Shown piece after piece: positions 51,673 to 60,288 of a stretch of DNA of 64,000 nt. Source of the DNA: Clostridium manihotivorum. Its GTDB lineage: Bacteria; Bacillota; Clostridia; Clostridiales; Clostridiaceae. The first letter of the stretch is position 1; every line of letters starts with the position of its first letter. The stretch covers positions 1,505,776 through 1,569,775 of the forward strand of contig NZ_CP025746.1 of assembly GCF_004015185.1 (NCBI RefSeq), read 5' to 3'. The notes beneath the pieces were generated by a model. That model saw nothing but the letters and a program-made list of their open reading frames with translations. It did not search any database and was not told the origin of the DNA. The translations under genes were made by a program, and so were the position numbers.

Positions 51673-51748
51673 TATCTCCTGCAGATTTTCCTCATGTACA
51701 TTCGGAAAGGCAGATGCGCAAAAAAAATCGCTTCAACGATTTTTTTAT
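51673..51748 (+). repeat. Family III structured repeat with terminator hairpin
   Basis: TATCTCCTGCAGATTTTCCT, CATGTACATTCGGAAAGGCA, GATGCGC and AAAAAAATCG/CGATTTTTTT around CTTCAA. It starts five bases after the end of the cphA terminator, leaving no room for its own promoter. Confidence 0.83.
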
Positions 51749-51807
51749 TGCATTTATAATTATAAAATATATAATTATTATAGAATAAGGGGAAGGGTTG
51801 AAAAGAG

Positions 51808-52656
51808 ATGATACTAAAAGCTTATGCTAAAATTAATATAGCCTTAGATGTTGTTGGTAAAAGAGAAGATGGATATCATTTATTAAGAATGATAATGCAG
51901 ACTGTAGATTTATATGACATTGTTGATGTAAATGAAAACGAAGGTTCTGAAGATATAGTAATTACTTGCGATAATCCATTTATCCCAACTGATAGTAGGA
52001 ACCTATGCTATAAAGCAGCCAAACTCTTTAAAGAAAGATATAACCTAAATAGTGGTGTTAAGATAAATATAACTAAAAAGATACCTATGTCTGCTGGAAT
52101 GGCAGGCGGTAGTACTGATGCAGCTGCAGTGCTTAAAGGAATGAATGAAGTATTTAATATTAATGCTACTGAACAGGAATTGATTAACTTAGGGCTTCAG
52201 ATAGGCGCAGATGTTCCTTACTGTATAAAAGGCGGAACAGCACTTTGTGAGGGTATTGGTGAAATTATAAAGCCACTGAGACCTTTTAAAAATTATATCT
52301 TGGTTATAGTAAAACCACCATTTGGTGTTTCAACTAAAGAAGTTTATGGAATGCTGGATATAAAGCGAATATATAGGCATCCTAGGGTTAACAATATAAT
52401 CCATGAGATGAAGTCTGGTAATATAAAATATGTTTCTGAGAATATGAAGAATGTTCTTGAGAATGTAACTATAAGAAAGCATCCTTTAATTAAAGGTATT
52501 AAAGAAAGTATGATGAATTTAGGAGCTTTAGGTGCTTTGATGAGTGGTAGTGGGCCAACTGTATTTGCTTTTTTTGAGGATATGGTAAAAGCTCAAAGCT
52601 GCTACGATACAATGAAAGAAAGATATAGAGATGTTTATATAACTAGAACTATATAA
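51808..52656 (+). CDS. ispE: 4-diphosphocytidyl-2-C-methyl-D-erythritol kinase IspE
   Basis: Phosphorylates CDP-ME in the non-mevalonate (MEP) isoprenoid pathway. 282 residues with the GHMP-kinase N-terminus AYAKINIALDVVGKREDGYH, the ATP loop PMSAGMAGGSTDAAAVLKGM, and QIGADVPYCIKGGTALCEGI. Close to the end, LMSGSGPTVFAFFED is the third GHMP motif. Complete, with RBS GGGGAAGG upstream. Constitutive need for isoprenoids means read-through toward spoIIR must be prevented (see the hairpin at 52696). Confidence 0.96.
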   Translation: MILKAYAKINIALDVVGKREDGYHLLRMIMQTVDLYDIVDVNENEGSEDIVITCDNPFIPTDSRNLCYKAAKLFKERYNLNSGVKINITKKIPMSAGMAGGSTDAAAVLKGMNEVFNINATEQELINLGLQIGADVPYCIKGGTALCEGIGEIIKPLRPFKNYILVIVKPPFGVSTKEVYGMLDIKRIYRHPRVNNIIHEMKSGNIKYVSENMKNVLENVTIRKHPLIKGIKESMMNLGALGALMSGSGPTVFAFFEDMVKAQSCYDTMKERYRDVYITRTI

Positions 52657-52683
52657 AATATTATAATTTATGTTTTTAAAGAT

Positions 52684-52713
52684 GTATAAATAAAAAGCCC
52701 CCTGGCAATAATT
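52684..52713 (+). promoter_or_regulatory. Sigma-F promoter of spoIIR
   Basis: GTATA at 52684-52688, a 15-bp spacer and GGCAATAATT at 52704-52713. The published sigma-F form is GYATA, about 15 bp, GGNNANANTR. All defined positions match except the last. Transcription would begin near 52720, about 18 nt before the ATG. In Bacillus spoIIR is a sigma-F gene. Confidence 0.75.
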
Positions 52714-52737
52714 ACTATTGTCAGGGGGTTGATTTTT
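52696..52737 (+). terminator. Hairpin covering the spoIIR ribosome site and promoter
   Basis: CCCCCTGGCAATA (52698-52710) pairs with TATTGTCAGGGGG (52716-52728) around a five-base loop, giving 13 pairs with one G-U. TTGATTTTT follows and then the spoIIR ATG. The 3' arm GGGGG is the Shine-Dalgarno sequence. The 5' arm lies upstream of the start site expected for the sigma-F promoter, so only read-through RNA can form the hairpin. Confidence 0.85.
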
Positions 52738-53406
52738 ATGAAAAAAGTATTATTAATAGTAACGATTATTTTCTCTTTAACTTTGGGGGTATTTGCGTAT
52801 AGTACTCTTAACAAGATAACTGTATATGGTCAAGAGGATGGAAGTTTAGTAAGTAATGATATAAAGGATAAGTTAATAAGGTTCCATGTAATTGCCAATA
52901 GTGATGATAAAAAGGACCAAGAACTTAAACTTAAAGTTAGAGATGAGATATTAAATTATATATCACCTAAACTAAAGGATTCAAAGTCAATAGATGAGTC
53001 AAGAAAGATTCTTAAAGAAAATGATGAAAAAATTAAGCAGATAGCTGCTAAAGTTATAAAGGATAACGGATATAGATATTCAGTAACTAGTACATTGGAT
53101 CATGAGAACTTTCCAGTTAAAACATATGGAAACATTACATTACCTCAAGGAGACTATGAGGCTTACAGAGTAATAATTGGTGAAGGAAAGGGTCAAAACT
53201 GGTGGTGTGTTATGTTTCCGCCACTATGTTTTATAGACATAACAAAAGGACAAGTATCATATGACCAAACAGAAAAGCAGATGAAAAGAGTGCTTACAGA
53301 TAAGGAATATGAGGAAGTGAACAACCAAAAAAGTAAGGATAAAGATAAGATTATATTTACTTTTAAGGTGAAAGAAATGTTTGACAATATAACTAAGAAA
53401 AAATAA
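52738..53406 (+). CDS. spoIIR: Stage II sporulation protein R (SpoIIR)
   Basis: Signalling protein made in the forespore and exported to trigger SpoIIGA-mediated cleavage of pro-sigma-E in the mother cell. 222 residues with an N-terminal signal or anchor (MKKVLLIVTIIFSLTLGVFA), then the family block IRFHVIANSDDKKDQELKLK and VRDEILNYISPKL, GNITLPQGDYEAYRVIIGEG and QNWWCVMFPPLCFID. Start at ATG 52738; a TTG at 52729 is in the hairpin. Complete family length. A terminator follows at 53424. Confidence 0.96.
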   Translation: MKKVLLIVTIIFSLTLGVFAYSTLNKITVYGQEDGSLVSNDIKDKLIRFHVIANSDDKKDQELKLKVRDEILNYISPKLKDSKSIDESRKILKENDEKIKQIAAKVIKDNGYRYSVTSTLDHENFPVKTYGNITLPQGDYEAYRVIIGEGKGQNWWCVMFPPLCFIDITKGQVSYDQTEKQMKRVLTDKEYEEVNNQKSKDKDKIIFTFKVKEMFDNITKKK

Positions 53407-53423
53407 TCTTGAATAAAATCCTT

Positions 53424-53463
53424 AAAATTATTAAACTATCTATATAGTTTAATAATTTTTTTT
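53424..53463 (+). terminator. Terminator of spoIIR
   Basis: AAATTATTAAACTAT and ATAGTTTAATAATTT are exact complements over CTAT, with a T run after. The stem is long but all AT. Confidence 0.85.
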
Positions 53464-53515
53464 GTGCTTACTACATACTTATCTAAGTTTAGTCGAATTA
53501 GTAGTTTAGGTTATG

Positions 53516-53601
53516 TTTAAGAATATTGTTGAAACTAAGCACTCATTAAAGTATCGGATGACTGACCACTTAATTTCAACATGGTTCTTTAATAGCCTAA
53601 T
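53516..53601 (-). repeat. Family II palindromic repeat, short copy
   Basis: On the minus strand: GCTATTAAAGAACCATGTTG, AAATTAAGTGGTCAGTCATC and CGATACTTTAATGAGTGCTT, ending AGTTTCAACAATATTCTTAA. The outer ends match the 13137 and 31284 copies, but most of the interior is missing. Confidence 0.7.
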
Positions 53602-53664
53602 AAGTTAGGATATAAACAGACAGAATAGTTTAGGTGATGATATTATGTAAGCGAGGAGGTCGCT

Positions 53665-54084
53665 ATGAGAAAAAAAGCTATAATTTCTATTGCAAGCAGT
53701 CAGGTACCAGCGGATAAAGATGATCTTATTGAAGTTGTAACTCCTGGAGAGTTTTTTATTAATGAAAACGGATATGAGGCTATTTATGATGAAACAGAAA
53801 TTTCAGGTATGGAAGGAACTAAGACTAAAATATCTATTACAACAGATATGCTTACTCTAGAAAGAGAAGGTACTACTGCTACAACTATGAACTTTCAAAA
53901 AGATAATAGTTCAATAAGTCTATATAACACACCTTATGGTATGTTAGAACTTAGAATAGATACAAGAAATTTAAAAATAGATATGGATGAATGTGGTGGT
54001 GATGTACTTATAGATTATGATTTAAGTATAAGCGGACAGGAGAGCCATAGTACTAAGTTGAAAATAAATATAAAAGCAAACTAA
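53665..54084 (+). CDS. DUF1934 (YwiB-like) beta-barrel protein
   Basis: 139 residues of alternating hydrophobic beta-strand character: KKAIISIASSQVPADKDDLI, EGTKTKISITTDMLTLEREG, the conserved NTPYGMLELRIDTRNLKI and DVLIDYDLSISGQESHSTKL. The family is a small calycin-like barrel, found near argS, pyrG or rpoE in Firmicutes, and of unknown function. A ribosome site GCGAGGAGGTC precedes the ATG. Alone on its transcript, with a terminator 44 bp after the stop. Confidence 0.88.
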   Translation: MRKKAIISIASSQVPADKDDLIEVVTPGEFFINENGYEAIYDETEISGMEGTKTKISITTDMLTLEREGTTATTMNFQKDNSSISLYNTPYGMLELRIDTRNLKIDMDECGGDVLIDYDLSISGQESHSTKLKINIKAN

Positions 54085-54127
54085 TAAATAAAAGTATTTG
54101 CAATATAACTTTAAATAATCGGTATGC

Positions 54128-54166
54128 AAAAGTCGCTGAAGAAGATAAGCTTCAGCGACTTTTTTG
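54128..54166 (+). terminator. Terminator after the DUF1934 gene
   Basis: AAAAGTCGCTGAAG pairs with CTTCAGCGACTTTT around AAGATAAG. The arms and the preceding ATGCAAAA resemble the 3' hairpin of family III repeats, so it may be the remnant of one. Confidence 0.88.
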
Positions 54167-54257
54167 CTGCCTTAAAAAAATAAAAAGATTTGGTAGCTAA
54201 ACCTAGTAATATCAAGAGTTTATAATAGCTATTTATGGAAAACAGTAAAAAATAAGA

Positions 54258-54334
54258 TTATATCGCCTGTCAGAATTTCTTCACATACCTTCAGAAAAGG
54301 CAGATGCGCAAAAAGAAGCTTGTTCTTTTTGTAG
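54258..54334 (+). repeat. Family III structured repeat with terminator hairpin
   Basis: TATATCGCCTGTCAGAATTT, CTTCACATACCTTCAGAAAA, GGCAGATGCGC and AAAAAGAA/TTCTTTTT. TTTCT pairs with AGAAA in place of TTTCC/GGAAA, keeping the stem. The rest of 54167-54495 shows no gene. Confidence 0.8.
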
Positions 54335-54495
54335 GAAAGATATAGAACGTATGTTTATTTCAGTGAATATGTGTCAATAATTAAAGTAAAATAGGATTAT
54401 ATTTAATAAAACCTTTAAAAGTACTATATTATATATTTTTAGTAGTATTTATTAAGGGGATAATATAATAATCTGATATGAAGTGAGGAGCATGT

Positions 54496-54783
54496 ATGAT
54501 TGATAGATACTATAAAATAATAGAACTATTATGTACTTATTATGATATTGACATAAATCAGTCCAAGGATTTCTTGAGAAGTAGAGAAAATAAATATATG
54601 TTTTTGTTGCTTATGAAAAAGTATGATTGTGTGAAAAAAGAAGAATTGATGAATATATTAAAAGCAAAATCTTCTAGGAGTATAAATTATAATGTAAAGA
54701 AAGCAGAAGAAAAGTTCTTGATAAATAAAGAATTTAGAGATAAATACTTATATGTGGAAGAAGAAATAGAAAAAATGCTTTAA
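54496..54783 (+). CDS. Small helical protein upstream of pyrG, DnaA domain IV-like
   Basis: 95 residues, largely helical and basic, with no membrane segment: MIDRYYKIIELLCTYYDIDI, NQSKDFLRSRENKYMFLLLM, KKYDCVKKEELMNILKAKSS and RSINYNVKKAEEKFLINKEF. Its order (helix, K-Y-x-F-LLL-KK-Y, then a Ser/Arg-rich turn before a helix with AEEKF and an end with E-E-I-E) recalls the C-terminal DNA-binding domain of DnaA. This is a weak resemblance by eye. RBS AGTGAGGAG. A promoter or own terminator is not evident before pyrG at 54948. Confidence 0.7.
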   Translation: MIDRYYKIIELLCTYYDIDINQSKDFLRSRENKYMFLLLMKKYDCVKKEELMNILKAKSSRSINYNVKKAEEKFLINKEFRDKYLYVEEEIEKML

Positions 54784-54947
54784 AAACATAAAAAAAAGAC
54801 TAGAATAAGATTCTAATATGTGATAAAATACTATCATTGTGTTTAAGACAACAAAAACCCATATTAAATGGTGGGTAATAATTATTATAATAAAGATTTT
54901 TTATAAAGTCAATAGTTTTTTAAAATAGATTCATAGGAGGAAGAAAT

Positions 54948-56558
54948 ATGAGCAAGAAAACCACTAAGTATGTATTTGTCACTGGAGGAGTCGTTTCGTC
55001 ACTAGGAAAGGGAATCACTGCCGCATCTTTAGGAAGATTGCTTAAAAATAGAGGTCTAAAGGTTTCGATTCAAAAGTTTGATCCTTATCTAAATGTAGAT
55101 CCAGGTACTATGAGTCCTTACCAACATGGAGAAGTATTCGTAACTGATGACGGAGCTGAAACAGATTTAGATTTGGGACATTATGAAAGATTTATAGATG
55201 AAAACTTAACAAAAAATTCTAATGTAACTACAGGAAAAGTATACTGGTCTGTTATTTCTAAAGAAAGAAAAGGGGAATACTTAGGGGGAACTGTTCAAGT
55301 AATACCTCATATAACTAATGAACTTAAAAATCGTGTTTATAGAGTTGCTAAAGAGAAAGATGTAGATGTTGTTATAACTGAAATTGGAGGAACTGTTGGA
55401 GATATAGAATCACTTCCATTTTTAGAAGCAATAAGACAGATAAAGTACGAAGTTGGCAGAGAAAATGTTTGTTTTATACATGTTACTCTAGTTCCATACT
55501 TAGGGAAAGCAGGGGAGTTAAAAACTAAACCTACTCAACACTCAGTTAAAGAACTAACAGGAATAGGTATACAACCAGATATTATTGTTTGCAGAGCTGA
55601 AAAAGAGCTGTCTGATGATTTAAAGAATAAGATAGGTTTGTTCTGTAACATAGATGGAAGATCTGTAATTCAAAACCTTGATGCTGAAGATTTATATGAA
55701 GTACCACTTTTACTACATAATGAAGGTTTAGATAAGTTGGTTGTGGAAAAGCTAAACCTAGGATGCTGTGATATAGATAATACTCAATGGATTCAAATGG
55801 TTGATAGAATAAAAAATCTTTCTAAGATTACTAAAATTGCTCTTGTAGGTAAGTATGTAGAACTTCATGATGCATATATATCAGTAGTTGAAGCTTTGAA
55901 TCATGGTGGCCTATATAATGATTCAAAGGTTGAGATAGAATGGATAAATGCAGTTGATGTTACAGCTGATAATGTTGATAGCTTGCTTTCAGGAGTAGAT
56001 GGAGTATTGGTTCCAGGAGGATTTGGAGACAGAGGAATAGAAGGTAAAATAGAAGCTATAAGATGGGCAAGAGAGAATAAAAAGCCTTTCCTTGGTATAT
56101 GTTTAGGTATGCAGTGTGCGGTTATAGAATTTGCTAGAAATGTACTAGGATATACTGGAGCTAATTCATCAGAGATAGATCCAGAAACAAATTATCCTGT
56201 TATAGATCTAATGCCTGAGCAAAAAGATGTAGAAGATCTAGGCGGAACTATGAGATTAGGATTATATCCATGTAAGTTAGAAGAAAATTCATATTCACAC
56301 GCTGCTTACGAAGAAGGATTAATCTACGAAAGACATAGACATAGATATGAATTTAGTAATGAGTATAGAACAGCTATTTCCGCTGCTGGTATGAAAATAG
56401 CGGGAACATCACCAGATGGTAGACTAGTTGAGATTGTAGAAATAGAAGATCATCCTTGGTTCGTAGCAGTTCAATATCACCCAGAGTTAAAATCAAGACC
56501 AAATAGACCTCATCCTTTATTTAAGGATTTCATAAATGCAGCTTTAATGAATAAGTAA
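54948..56558 (+). CDS. pyrG: CTP synthase
   Basis: Makes CTP from UTP, ATP and glutamine. 536 residues: N-terminal synthase domain with [40 protein letters not shown] and [18 protein letters not shown], and a C-terminal glutamine amidotransferase domain with the nucleophile in [19 protein letters not shown] and the His/Glu pair in [24 protein letters not shown]. The 165-bp leader has a small hairpin (ACCCAT/ATGGTGGGT, 54857-54876) without a clear T run, so the reiterative-transcription attenuator of Bacillus pyrG is not recognised. Confidence 0.97.
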   Translation: MSKKTTKYVFVTGGVVSSLGKGITAASLGRLLKNRGLKVSIQKFDPYLNVDPGTMSPYQHGEVFVTDDGAETDLDLGHYERFIDENLTKNSNVTTGKVYWSVISKERKGEYLGGTVQVIPHITNELKNRVYRVAKEKDVDVVITEIGGTVGDIESLPFLEAIRQIKYEVGRENVCFIHVTLVPYLGKAGELKTKPTQHSVKELTGIGIQPDIIVCRAEKELSDDLKNKIGLFCNIDGRSVIQNLDAEDLYEVPLLLHNEGLDKLVVEKLNLGCCDIDNTQWIQMVDRIKNLSKITKIALVGKYVELHDAYISVVEALNHGGLYNDSKVEIEWINAVDVTADNVDSLLSGVDGVLVPGGFGDRGIEGKIEAIRWARENKKPFLGICLGMQCAVIEFARNVLGYTGANSSEIDPETNYPVIDLMPEQKDVEDLGGTMRLGLYPCKLEENSYSHAAYEEGLIYERHRHRYEFSNEYRTAISAAGMKIAGTSPDGRLVEIVEIEDHPWFVAVQYHPELKSRPNRPHPLFKDFINAALMNK

Positions 56559-56561
56559 TAA

Positions 56562-56600
56562 AAAAGGTTTAGCAAGACATTCCTTGTTAAACCTTTTTTC
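56562..56600 (+). terminator. Terminator of pyrG
   Basis: AAAAGGTTTAGCAAG pairs with CTTGTTAAACCTTTT over ACATTC, with a T run after. Confidence 0.9.
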
Positions 56601-57010
56601 CTTTCTATGTTATATAATAACTTTATTTCCAATAGGTTGGCTTATATTTTAAAACAGTGTTTGGCTGCACATATAAATGTTGTTTATGTAATATGTTTTA
56701 TATTATAGGCTACAAATTCTTAGAAAATCATGAATAAAAATATGACTATTACTCAATAATTATATATATGAAAAAAATACTTGAAAATATATGCTCAATA
56801 AAGCATAATATAAATGCTAATTATATTACGTATATTATTTGTTTGAAACACAACTTTGTTATTTTAGGATAAATATGAAAAAGAAAATTCCTTGATGTTT
56901 AATCATTTCTAAAACATATTCGAGGCTATTAAACTTAAATCAAGAGGATCTATTTTCCCTTTCTATCGTTTCCTTTGCTGATTCCCTTAAAAAAATATGG
57001 AGGTGTCATT
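56601..57010. other. Intergenic region ahead of rho, no gene seen
   Basis: About 410 bp, strongly AT-rich. No ORF with a ribosome site, no repeat of families I-IV and no convincing hairpin. It ends in the rho ribosome site GGAGGTG. Confidence 0.5.
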
Positions 57011-58498
57011 TTGACAACAGAATTATATGAAAAGAAAACCCTAACTGAGCTAAGAGATTTAGCTAAGGATTTAGGGATAAAAAATATTTCTAAAAAGAAA
57101 AAAAGTGAACTTATTGAAGAGTTAGTTAAGAGTTCTCCTAATGTTATAAAAAAAGATGGTGTAGAACTTAGAGAAAAAATTGCTCCAAAGCCATCAATAG
57201 AAACAAATAAAGAAGAAAAGCCGGCAGAACAAACTTTAGAAAAAGCAGTAGAAAAAAGTGCTGAAAAACCTGTTGAAGCAACAGCTGGTACTACTGAAGG
57301 GGCTGAAGAGCAGCAAGAAAATCCTGGAGAAAAGAAAGAACGATTAAAAGAAATGATTAATACCTCTAATTCTGCTAGAGGGATACTTGAGATAATGGAA
57401 ACTAATAATTTTGGATTCTTAAGATGTAGAAATTATTTAACTTCAGATCAAGATATATATGTATCACCATCTCAGATAAGAAGATTTAACTTAAGAACTG
57501 GGGATGAGATTGAAGGTAAGGTAAGGGAAGCAAAAGAAGGGGAAAAATTTAAGGCTCTATTATATGTAGAAAAGGTTAATGGAGAAAGACCAGAAACAGC
57601 AATTGGTAGAAAATATTTTGAGAATTTAACACCTATTTACCCTAATGAAAGATTAAGATTAGAAACTAATAATGAAAAAGATTTATCTTCAAGACTTATG
57701 GATCTAATATCTCCTATAGGTAAGGGCCAAAGAGGTATAATTGTTGCGCCGCCAAAGGCTGGTAAAACTACTTTGTTGAAAAGGATAGCTCAAAATATAT
57801 CTAGAAATTATCCTGGAGTTACCTTAATGGTGTTATTAATAGATGAACGTCCAGAAGAAGTTACTGATATGCAAAGAAGTATAAATGGAGAAGTTATATA
57901 CTCTACTTTTGATGAGGAGCCTATAAACCACACAAGAGTGGCTCAGTTGGTACTGGATAGAGCTAAAAGAATGGTTGAGCATGGTAAGGATGTAGTTATA
58001 CTTCTTGATAGTTTGACAAGACTTTCTAGAGCTTATAACTTAACAATTACACCTACAGGAAGGACTCTTTCAGGTGGTTTAGACCCAGGAGCTCTTATAA
58101 TGCCTAAAAAGTTCTTTGGTGCGGCTAGAAAAATAGAAGAGGGCGGAAGTCTTACTATACTAGCTACTGCATTAGTGGATACAGGAAGTAGAATGGATGA
58201 TATGATATTTGAAGAATTTAAGGGAACTGGTAATATGGAAGTTCACTTGGATAGAAAACTTCAAGAAAGAAGAATATTCCCAGCAATCGATATTTATAAG
58301 TCTGGAACTAGAAAAGAAGACCTTCTATTAACTGATGATGAAAAAGAAGCAGCATATGCTATAAGAAAGGTTATGTATAGAGAAGGTAATGTTGAAAGCA
58401 TAACTGAAAAATTAATAGCTCTTCTTTCCAAGACTAAGAATAACAAAGAATTCTTAGAAATGTTTGATAAGAGTATATTGGATAATAATAGCAGATAA
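57011..58498 (+). CDS. rho: Transcription termination factor Rho
   Basis: 495 residues. N-terminal Rho_N helix bundle (about 1-45, [20 protein letters not shown]), an acidic Ala/Glu/Lys-rich linker (about 55-110), the RNA-binding cold-shock-like domain ([20 protein letters not shown] and [17 protein letters not shown]) and the hexamer ATPase with Walker [27 protein letters not shown] and [16 protein letters not shown]. The R-loop region [20 protein letters not shown] is intact. Unlike C. botulinum Rho, the linker is not Asn-rich. Start is TTG 57011 after GGAGGTGTCATT; the frame is open from 56975 but lacks a site. Confidence 0.96.
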   Translation: MTTELYEKKTLTELRDLAKDLGIKNISKKKKSELIEELVKSSPNVIKKDGVELREKIAPKPSIETNKEEKPAEQTLEKAVEKSAEKPVEATAGTTEGAEEQQENPGEKKERLKEMINTSNSARGILEIMETNNFGFLRCRNYLTSDQDIYVSPSQIRRFNLRTGDEIEGKVREAKEGEKFKALLYVEKVNGERPETAIGRKYFENLTPIYPNERLRLETNNEKDLSSRLMDLISPIGKGQRGIIVAPPKAGKTTLLKRIAQNISRNYPGVTLMVLLIDERPEEVTDMQRSINGEVIYSTFDEEPINHTRVAQLVLDRAKRMVEHGKDVVILLDSLTRLSRAYNLTITPTGRTLSGGLDPGALIMPKKFFGAARKIEEGGSLTILATALVDTGSRMDDMIFEEFKGTGNMEVHLDRKLQERRIFPAIDIYKSGTRKEDLLLTDDEKEAAYAIRKVMYREGNVESITEKLIALLSKTKNNKEFLEMFDKSILDNNSR

Positions 58499-58541
58499 GT
58501 ATTAAAGAAGTTTTTTGAATTGAATAAAAGTTTATAAAATT

Positions 58542-58588
58542 AAAACCATACATAAGCTATAAAACAATAGCATATGTATGGTTTTTTC
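58542..58588. terminator. Bidirectional terminator between rho and the glycosyltransferase gene
   Basis: AAAACCATACATA pairs with TATGTATGGTTTT; inner AGCTAT/ATAGCA adds to the stem. It serves the two converging genes. Confidence 0.87.
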
Positions 58589-58609
58589 TATGAATTGAAA
58601 TATAATTTG

Positions 58610-59722
58610 CTAAATTTGATGTCTTTCTAGTATTTCGTCTGATAGAGTAACTATTGATTTAAGAGAAAAATTACTGGAAACTCTAAGGAGATTTTCCTTT
58701 AAGGTAGTTAGTTTTTTCGGATTTTCTATTAAATCATCCAAAATAGGATTTATATTGTTTAGTTTATCGACATATAGAGCGCAGTTTTCATTTATTAGAA
58801 ACTCTGTGTTTTCAGTTTCTTGCCCTGGTATAGCAAAAGGTATTATAAGAGGAAGAGTTTTTGCTATTGACTCTGTGACAGTAAGTCCTCCGGGCTTGGA
58901 AATAATAATATCACTATAGTCCATTATAGCTGATATATCATTTGTGTATCCTAGTATATGGAGTTTTTTGTTTTCTATTGATTGCGAATATGTCTTAATA
59001 AGTTTATTTTTTAATTTTGAATTATTTCCACATACTACTGTTATTCTAAGTTTGTGAGAATTATTTAGCAATTCTTTCAGTACATAGTATATATTTGTTA
59101 ATCCCATGCTTCCACTCATCAGAAGTATATTAAAATAATCAGAGTCCTTCGCTTCAGCGTACTCAGAATTCTTATAGTAGAATTCGCTTCTTATGGGGAT
59201 GCCATATGGAAAGATTAATTTAGCATCAATACCACGGGAGACTAGATCTTTTTTTGTATATTCACTACCTGTAATATAGGCATCTACATATTTTGAGATA
59301 TAAGTATAATGAGCTTTAAAGTCAGTAACTATAGATATAAAAGGCTGATTTATAAGCCTTTTTTCTTTAAGGCTTGAAACAATACTTACTGTAAAGGGAT
59401 GAGTGCCTATTATTAAATCCGGCTTATTCTCTTCTATAAACTTTAGCAGTTTCCTGGATGTATTCCAAAATGATGTTTTTAAAAGCAAGTTTGTAGTCTT
59501 AATATTGGTTGCTTTATAAAAGTTGCCATAGATATTAGGTATCTTTGTTGCGAATATCTCATATCCTCCAACAATAATATTGTTTAGAAGTTTGCTATCA
59601 TTATATAAAAAGTCATGCTTAATAACTTCGTATCCAGCTATGGAAAAAGTTTCGACTAAGGAATCAGCAGCCTTGTTATGTCCTTGGCCAGTAGAGGCTG
59701 TTAAAATAAGAAGCTTCTTCAT
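58610..59722 (-). CDS. Processive diacylglycerol/MGDG-type glycosyltransferase (GT28-like)
   Basis: 370 residues. N-terminal domain of the MGDG synthase family (LLILTASTGQGHNKAADSLV, then VIGTHPFTVSIVSSLKEK and the FISIVTDFKAHYTYISKYVD block) and a C-terminal donor-binding domain (NILLMSGSMGLTNIYYVLKE, YTNDISAIMDYSDIIISKPG, GLTVTESIAKTLPLIIPFAI, PGQETEN). It would add sugars to diacylglycerol at the membrane, giving glycolipids or the lipoteichoic acid anchor. Start at ATG 59722; a GTG at 59731 is in frame. Converges on rho. Confidence 0.87.
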   Translation of the reverse strand: MKKLLILTASTGQGHNKAADSLVETFSIAGYEVIKHDFLYNDSKLLNNIIVGGYEIFATKIPNIYGNFYKATNIKTTNLLLKTSFWNTSRKLLKFIEENKPDLIIGTHPFTVSIVSSLKEKRLINQPFISIVTDFKAHYTYISKYVDAYITGSEYTKKDLVSRGIDAKLIFPYGIPIRSEFYYKNSEYAEAKDSDYFNILLMSGSMGLTNIYYVLKELLNNSHKLRITVVCGNNSKLKNKLIKTYSQSIENKKLHILGYTNDISAIMDYSDIIISKPGGLTVTESIAKTLPLIIPFAIPGQETENTEFLINENCALYVDKLNNINPILDDLIENPKKLTTLKENLLRVSSNFSLKSIVTLSDEILERHQI

Positions 59723-59983
59723 GGTTTTCACTCTCTTTGCTTATAAGATAATATAGTTTAAAATTTTAAGTATATTAATATTGTAACATTTATACCATTA
59801 AAGGGGTATTGTTTTAGCGGTATAAAAGTTTATAACTTTATGAAGTTATAAACTAGATTATGAGCGTACACAGAACTAAGCCTAACATACATGCTTTTTA
59901 AATACACAGATGGAGTCGTATACATATATGATTAACTTTTTAATTATAAACTATCAGTTATATTGTGTAGCTATAAGAAGATA

Positions 59984-60036
59984 AGGCATCTTCAAAAAAT
60001 AACTAGATATATCATAGTTATCTTTTGAAGATGCCT
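59984..60036. repeat. Long inverted repeat, function unknown
   Basis: Arms of 22 bases (59984-60005 and 60015-60036; AGGCATCTTC... and ...GAAGATGCCT) match at 21 positions around a nine-base loop. There is no T run. It lies between the rpmE terminator and the glycosyltransferase gene upstream region. Nothing else is seen in 59732-59983. Confidence 0.75.
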
Positions 60037-60044
60037 AAAGTAGT

Positions 60045-60077
60045 AACAAAAATGGGAAAGAATATATCTTTCCCAAG
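60045..60077 (-). terminator. Terminator of rpmE
   Basis: On the minus strand TTGGGAAAG pairs with CTTTCCCA over ATATATT, and ATTTTTGTT follows. It starts a few bases after the rpmE stop codon. Confidence 0.8.
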
Positions 60078-60081
60078 ATTG

Positions 60082-60288
60082 CTACTTATCAAGACCGAAT
60101 CTCTTCTTGAATTTATCAACTCTACCGCCAACGTCAATGATCTTTTGCTTACCAGTGAAGAATGGGTGGCATTTAGAGCATATTTCCACTTTAAGTTCTG
60201 ATTTTACTGAACCAGTTGTAAATGTGTTTCCACATGCGCACTTAACCACAGCATCATTGTGGTATTCTGGATGTATGCCTTCTCTCAT
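60082..60288 (-). CDS. rpmE: 50S ribosomal protein L31
   Basis: 68 residues: [48 protein letters not shown] and [11 protein letters not shown], typical of the L31 family. The cysteine pairs CAC and CSKC indicate the zinc-binding form. An open frame upstream would add 19 residues, but AGAGGTGAACAAG lies just before the ATG at 60288. Confidence 0.96.
   Translation of the reverse strand: MREGIHPEYHNDAVVKCACGNTFTTGSVKSELKVEICSKCHPFFTGKQKIIDVGGRVDKFKKRFGLDK

Noticed and set aside
54857..54876. Bacillus-type pyrG attenuator
   Set aside because: The small hairpin has no T run, and the GGGC start needed for reiterative transcription is not recognisable.
57170..57350. Prion-like domain in Rho as in C. 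botulinum
   Set aside because: The linker is rich in Glu, Ala and Lys rather than Asn or Gln.
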